Source: Paulinella micropora (lineage: Eukaryota; Cercozoa; Imbricatea; Euglyphida; Paulinellidae). Taken from it: a stretch of 64,000 nt of DNA. Under the pieces are notes generated by a model. It searched no databases. It saw only the letters and a program-made list of their open reading frames with translations, and had not been told where the DNA came from. Both the position numbers and the translations under genes were made by a program. The first letter of the stretch is position 1, and the number at the start of each line of letters is the position of its first letter. Shown piece by piece: positions 60,101 through 64,000 of the stretch. The stretch is from positions 43,501 to 107,500 of the forward strand of contig WBZZ01006529.1 of the NCBI GenBank assembly GCA_019918135.1, read 5' to 3'.

Positions 60101-62556
60101 CGTGAAAAATCCAACCGTCCCAATGCACTGGCGCAAGATTCGGTAACATTCCTTTCACTCCAGATAGTCCGAAGTTAACGATTCGCGCGCCAAAATCACT
60201 GGATCAGCGGCCAAGCAATTCTTTTTTTTTCGCTCGTCGTGATTTTTTTCGGTTCCCCTGGTACCATTTCAACCCCAACCCCACCCCGGGGCCTGGGAGA
60301 ATTTGGGTGTTTGATTTTTTTTCCTGCCTGAGGTTTCTGCTGTGGACGTGTGTCCGCTGCTTGTTTGGTCGTCCTGGCGGCCGGGTTGCTTGTGTGTTAT
60401 ATACATGCACGAAAGTAGGCGCGTCTGTGTGCATGTTTGCAATGCGGCTGCAGAGTTGTCTACATGTATGTACCTGATGTTGGTGCTTGTCTGTCTTGTT
60501 GTCAGTTCACCGGGCTGTGCTGCGAGGCCAGGCAAGCACACCTGCGCGCTTGCCCTGAGGCTTGCGACTATCTCTCAGCTGCCTGTTTTTCTTTCTGTCT
60601 GTCTGCTTGTCTGCTGGTCTATTTTATCCGCCGACATGTACACTTAGCTAGCTAGCTCCTGGCCGCGCTGCTGTGGCTGGTGTGTGCCTGGTGTGCTAGG
60701 TCCAGCCTGCAGCCCAAACTCCCGCACCTCCAGTCCTTTCCCCCTCCGTCGCCTCCGACTCAACGCTCACCTCCCACGCCTCCGCGTTCTCTGTAACTTT
60801 CTTTCGCCCCCGCCACCGGGCACTCCAACACAGCTGTGAGAATTGTCAGCAGCCCAAGCGCCTTCATGACTAACTGAGCACCCCCCCTCCCTCCCCCCCC
60901 CCCCCCCCCCGCGGCTACGACAGAGTCGTAATTTAATACCAGTCAGTGTCCGGCACGGTTGCTGTTCTAACCCTTAACCGGGCAATCCACATTGGTATTT
61001 TAAAACCACATTTGTGGATATTGTGGATTGACTATTAAATGTTTTAAGCCACAAATGTGGCAATATTAGCATTACTTTGTTTGTAATAATTACTTCTGTC
61101 ATATTTAAGCTAACTATGAAAAAAAACCGCTCATCAATAACGTACAAGGTCATTTTAATCAATCATTAAGTGGGTGCATCCTGGCTCGCGCTGGAGCGAC
61201 GATTTGATTTTTTGATAACATATATAACTAAGTCACTTCCCGATAAGATTTTACCTGAGTACCTTGACGTATCGATAGAGCATGTCTTGAAATATTGATA
61301 TTAATATCCAACTTATTCAAGTTCAGTAGTACTACGTTGAGAAATGACGATTTTATTCAGTTTGAAAAACACTACCACATTTGTGGCGATGACTAGGATC
61401 CTCGCGTTCAACTGGCAACTATTTTTGATAACATAACTAAGCATACTGTCACGTGGCACTCAGCCTACGGTTCCCGATAGCAGTGAACGTGACTTGAGAT
61501 TTTACCCTGCCCCGTACCTTGAAGTATCGATATTATTAATAATAGACTTCACTGAGCATGTCTTGAAACTTAGTATTAATATCAAGCTTATTTCAGTATT
61601 ATTACGTTGAGAAATGATGATTTTATTGAGTTTGAAAAACACTCACAATTTTGTGGCAATGATCCACAAATGTGGCGCTCGCCCGGTTAAGGGCTAAAGT
61701 TATTACCTACCCTGGTTCTCAATATTAATACAATTTTAACTTAATAATATTATTACACTCATTGCTACCGTTGAATTGCACCAATTTGACTCATGATTCT
61801 GATTGTCAAATTGTGAATTTGATTGTTGACTTTGAAACTTAATATCCTAAGATGTATTAGTAATACTTCCTAGCTCCGGCAACAAATTTTCATAGCATGA
61901 TTACTTTCCATAGCATTTTCCACTTGACAGCGATCAACCTCAAAAATTTATTTAAAATATCTTTGCTTTTCACTGAAATTTTTTGACTACCTCATTCTTT
62001 GACGTCATTTTTATCAAGATCTCCTGGAACTCTGTTGTTTGTTCTTTCTTTTCTTTCGGACGGACGGACCGGGGGTGGGGGGGGGGGGGGGTGGGGCGGG
62101 GTGCTACAGCCGACTTACCTGCATGCTGCGTCTCGTCTTGTGCCACTGGTAGTAGAGGTCTCCGACGTCAGCCATAGCCTAAATTGAGTAGCGCGAGGGA
62201 CAGTGCGCGAACCATACGATGGAAGGAGTAGCTGTAGCGGGGTATTTGCAAAGCCTGGCACAGTTGACAAACAAAATTAAGAACAATACACTGTGGCAGA
62301 ACATGCTTTTTTTTTCAGATACTTGCAGTCCGCAGCGGCGTGAGTGTGCGCGCCAGAGGGAGAGGCACTAGCTCTGACGGAAGATAGCACAAGCAGAAGG
62401 CAGGCACCATCGGCCGGCTGCTTGTCTGGCATTATCGGACTCATAGGCGCTACCGGCGGGTCGCTATCCAGGCATGTGGCACGAGGTAAGGAGCAGCACA
62501 GCTGGATGTGCACAAGGTAGGATAGCAGCAGAGCACAGCTGGACGCTCCTGCAGCC

Positions 62557-62593
<37 letters not shown>

Positions 62594-63411
62594 GCGCGCG
62601 CGGCGCGCCCACACACATACACAGATACACACATGCATACACACATACACGCACACCCTCGCAGACACACACACACACAGACACACACACACAATACATA
62701 CATACATATGTACACATTCCTGGTCTGGCTCTGGTTTCCGGCAAGGCCGGACCAACGCATCGGCCAAAGCACTAGAGTCCCCGTCCTGCGCCTGTTCAGA
62801 GACCAGTGCAGGTGCTCGCGCGAGGCACACGCGTGCGCTTTACAGCTATTCCTGCTGCACTGCGAACGGCAGGCGACCGGGCAAGGTCCGCAAGCTCCCT
62901 TCGCCAGGTTCCCGATGTTGCGCTGCTTCCTGTTGGTCCGGGCCTGCGCGCTGGTCGTCGTCTCAAATCTGATTCTAGCCAACCACAGAGCAAGCAACAG
63001 TCTTTACAACAAAAAAACTGAATATACAGAGGAATTATATATATAATTAAGTATATACAGAATACAAAAATGTATGTCTTGTATGTCTTGCATGCATGTA
63101 TTGTATGAATGTATGTATGTATTGTGTTTGTGTGTGTGTTTGTGTTTGTGTCTGCGTGTTTGTGTTTGTGTTTATGAGTGTATGTGCGTGTGCGTGTGTG
63201 TGTGTGTGTATTACTTAATATGTGTGTATGTGTATTCTGCTGTATGTATGTATGGTGTGTGTGTGTCTGTATTTGTTGGTGTTTGTGTTTGTGTGTGTGA
63301 GTGTGTGTGCGGGCTTAAGTGTGTATGTGTGTGTGTGTGTGTGGGCTTAAGTGTGTGTGTATGTGTGTGTGTTGGTGTTTGTGTGTGTGTATGTGTGGGT
63401 GGGTGGGTGCG

Positions 63412-63455
<44 letters not shown>

Positions 63456-64000
63456 TTTGTGTAAGTTTGTGCATGTATCTATTTAACATATGTACGTATG
63501 TATTATGTGGCTATGTATGTCTTCTGGTATGTATGTGTGTCGGTGTCTGTAGGCGTGAGTGTCTGCGTGTGTGTGTTGGTGTGTTTGTGTTTGTCTTTGT
63601 GTTTTTCTTTGTTGTGTGTGTAGTGTCTTTGTATGTGTGTATGTATGCATGATTTGTGTGTTGGTGTGTTTGTGTGTTGGTGTGTTTGTGTGTTGGTGTG
63701 TTTGTGTGTTTGTGTATGTGTATGTCCGTGACCGAAAGCACGGATCCAAACGAGTGATGGTTGGGCTTTGCTGCAATCCCTGGTATGCACTAATCTACCT
63801 AGACGATGCTTACCAAGCAACAATATGAACTACATGGGGCGCTAACAAGCCAATGTAAAATTTTTAAAAGTAAGAAAAAAAACTTCTTGCTTCTGATTTC
63901 TTTTTCCACACTGCGACTTCTTTTACTTAGAACAACCTTGATCATTCTGGGCAAGATAAATGAAACTTAATACGAAATCAGAAGCACGATTGGAGAGAAT
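53765..64000. repeat. Segmental duplication, copy B (continues past the window)
   Basis: Collinear with 40210-47963, and the last bases of the window match copy A near 47,963. It includes extra segments at about 57,260-58,030 (with TCTCTTTC runs and GGTTGGGAGAGTGTGATATG tandem) and about 59,500-61,160. No gene with a recognisable domain was found. Confidence 0.85.
56670..57260. repeat. TAGTAG / GGATTAGGGTTAGA array with TTAGGG tract (copy B)
   Basis: Second copy of the 43195-43920 array, shorter, and ending in GGATTAGGGTTAGGG-type repeats at about 57222-57258. Confidence 0.9.

Noticed and set aside
45400-61690. Recurrent CCACATTTGTGG-type motif as a regulatory palindrome family
   Set aside because: The copies lie within tandem and segmental duplicates, so recurrence is explained by duplication.
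1-64000. tRNA or rRNA genes
   Set aside because: No cloverleaf or rRNA-like sequence was recognised by eye. A covariance-model search was not possible here.

Overview
The window is eukaryotic DNA, most likely from a microbial eukaryote. It joins an AT-rich integrated DNA virus (positions 1 to about 18,100) to a host segment dominated by simple repeats, minisatellites, homopolymer runs and transposons. The host cannot be named from the sequence. The host part carries interstitial TTAGGG-type repeats, a SAM-RING protein exon and a young Ty3/gypsy-type retrotransposon. Long runs of G, C, CA and CT suggest a long-read assembly, so some single-base frame breaks may be sequencing errors.

Region 1 (1-18,104; right end perhaps to about 18,480; left end outside the window) is an endogenous virus of the virophage / Polinton-like group. 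It has a retroviral-type integrase (-), a charged protein (-), a phage-like fibre with a self-cleaving S74 chaperone domain, a small membrane protein, a beta-rich small protein, an A32/FtsK-type packaging ATPase, a small basic core-like protein, a coiled-coil protein ending in an adenain-like cysteine protease, a penton, a major capsid protein and a lectin-like structural protein. On the minus strand at the right are two small ExoX-C-like proteins, a protein-primed family B DNA polymerase and two small proteins. The order ATPase-protease-penton-MCP, with an rve integrase and pPolB, resembles mavirus-type virophages. Together these genes could cover integration, replication, capsid assembly, maturation, DNA packaging and host attachment. 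Four or five genes carry one lesion each, so this copy is recently decayed or slightly mis-sequenced.

The most unusual feature of the virus is its punctuation. Ten perfect 20-bp palindromes share one geometry (9-bp arms, 2-bp centre, ATCTY ends). They differ by compensatory changes and lie both in intergenic hairpins and inside reading frames. Larger palindromic M elements (52-91 bp) sit at gene 3' ends and overlap stop codons, and one lies in frame inside the protease gene. N hairpins (42-45 bp) sit at gene starts. One complete 'gene end-M-spacer-N-gene start' cassette occurs twice.

Region 2 (18,105-21,850): the viral right flank, then tetra-, penta- and 11-mer tandem repeats, then a SAM-RING exon. 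Region 3 (21,851-32,437): a complete LTR retrotransposon with 237-bp LTRs that differ at two positions, a Gag with CCCH/RGG features, a protease-like region, RT-RNase H-integrase and an extra 3' ORF. Its ORFs are separated by candidate recoding sites. Region 4 (32,438-36,930): a tandem duplication, two related MITEs with TA target duplications, and a broken SF3 helicase gene. Region 5 (36,930-64,000): non-coding repeats, including a minisatellite with spurious long ORFs, roughly 1-kb tandem units full of G/C runs, and a segmental duplication (about 40.2-48.0 kb versus 53.8-64.0 kb). I see no convincing gene there.
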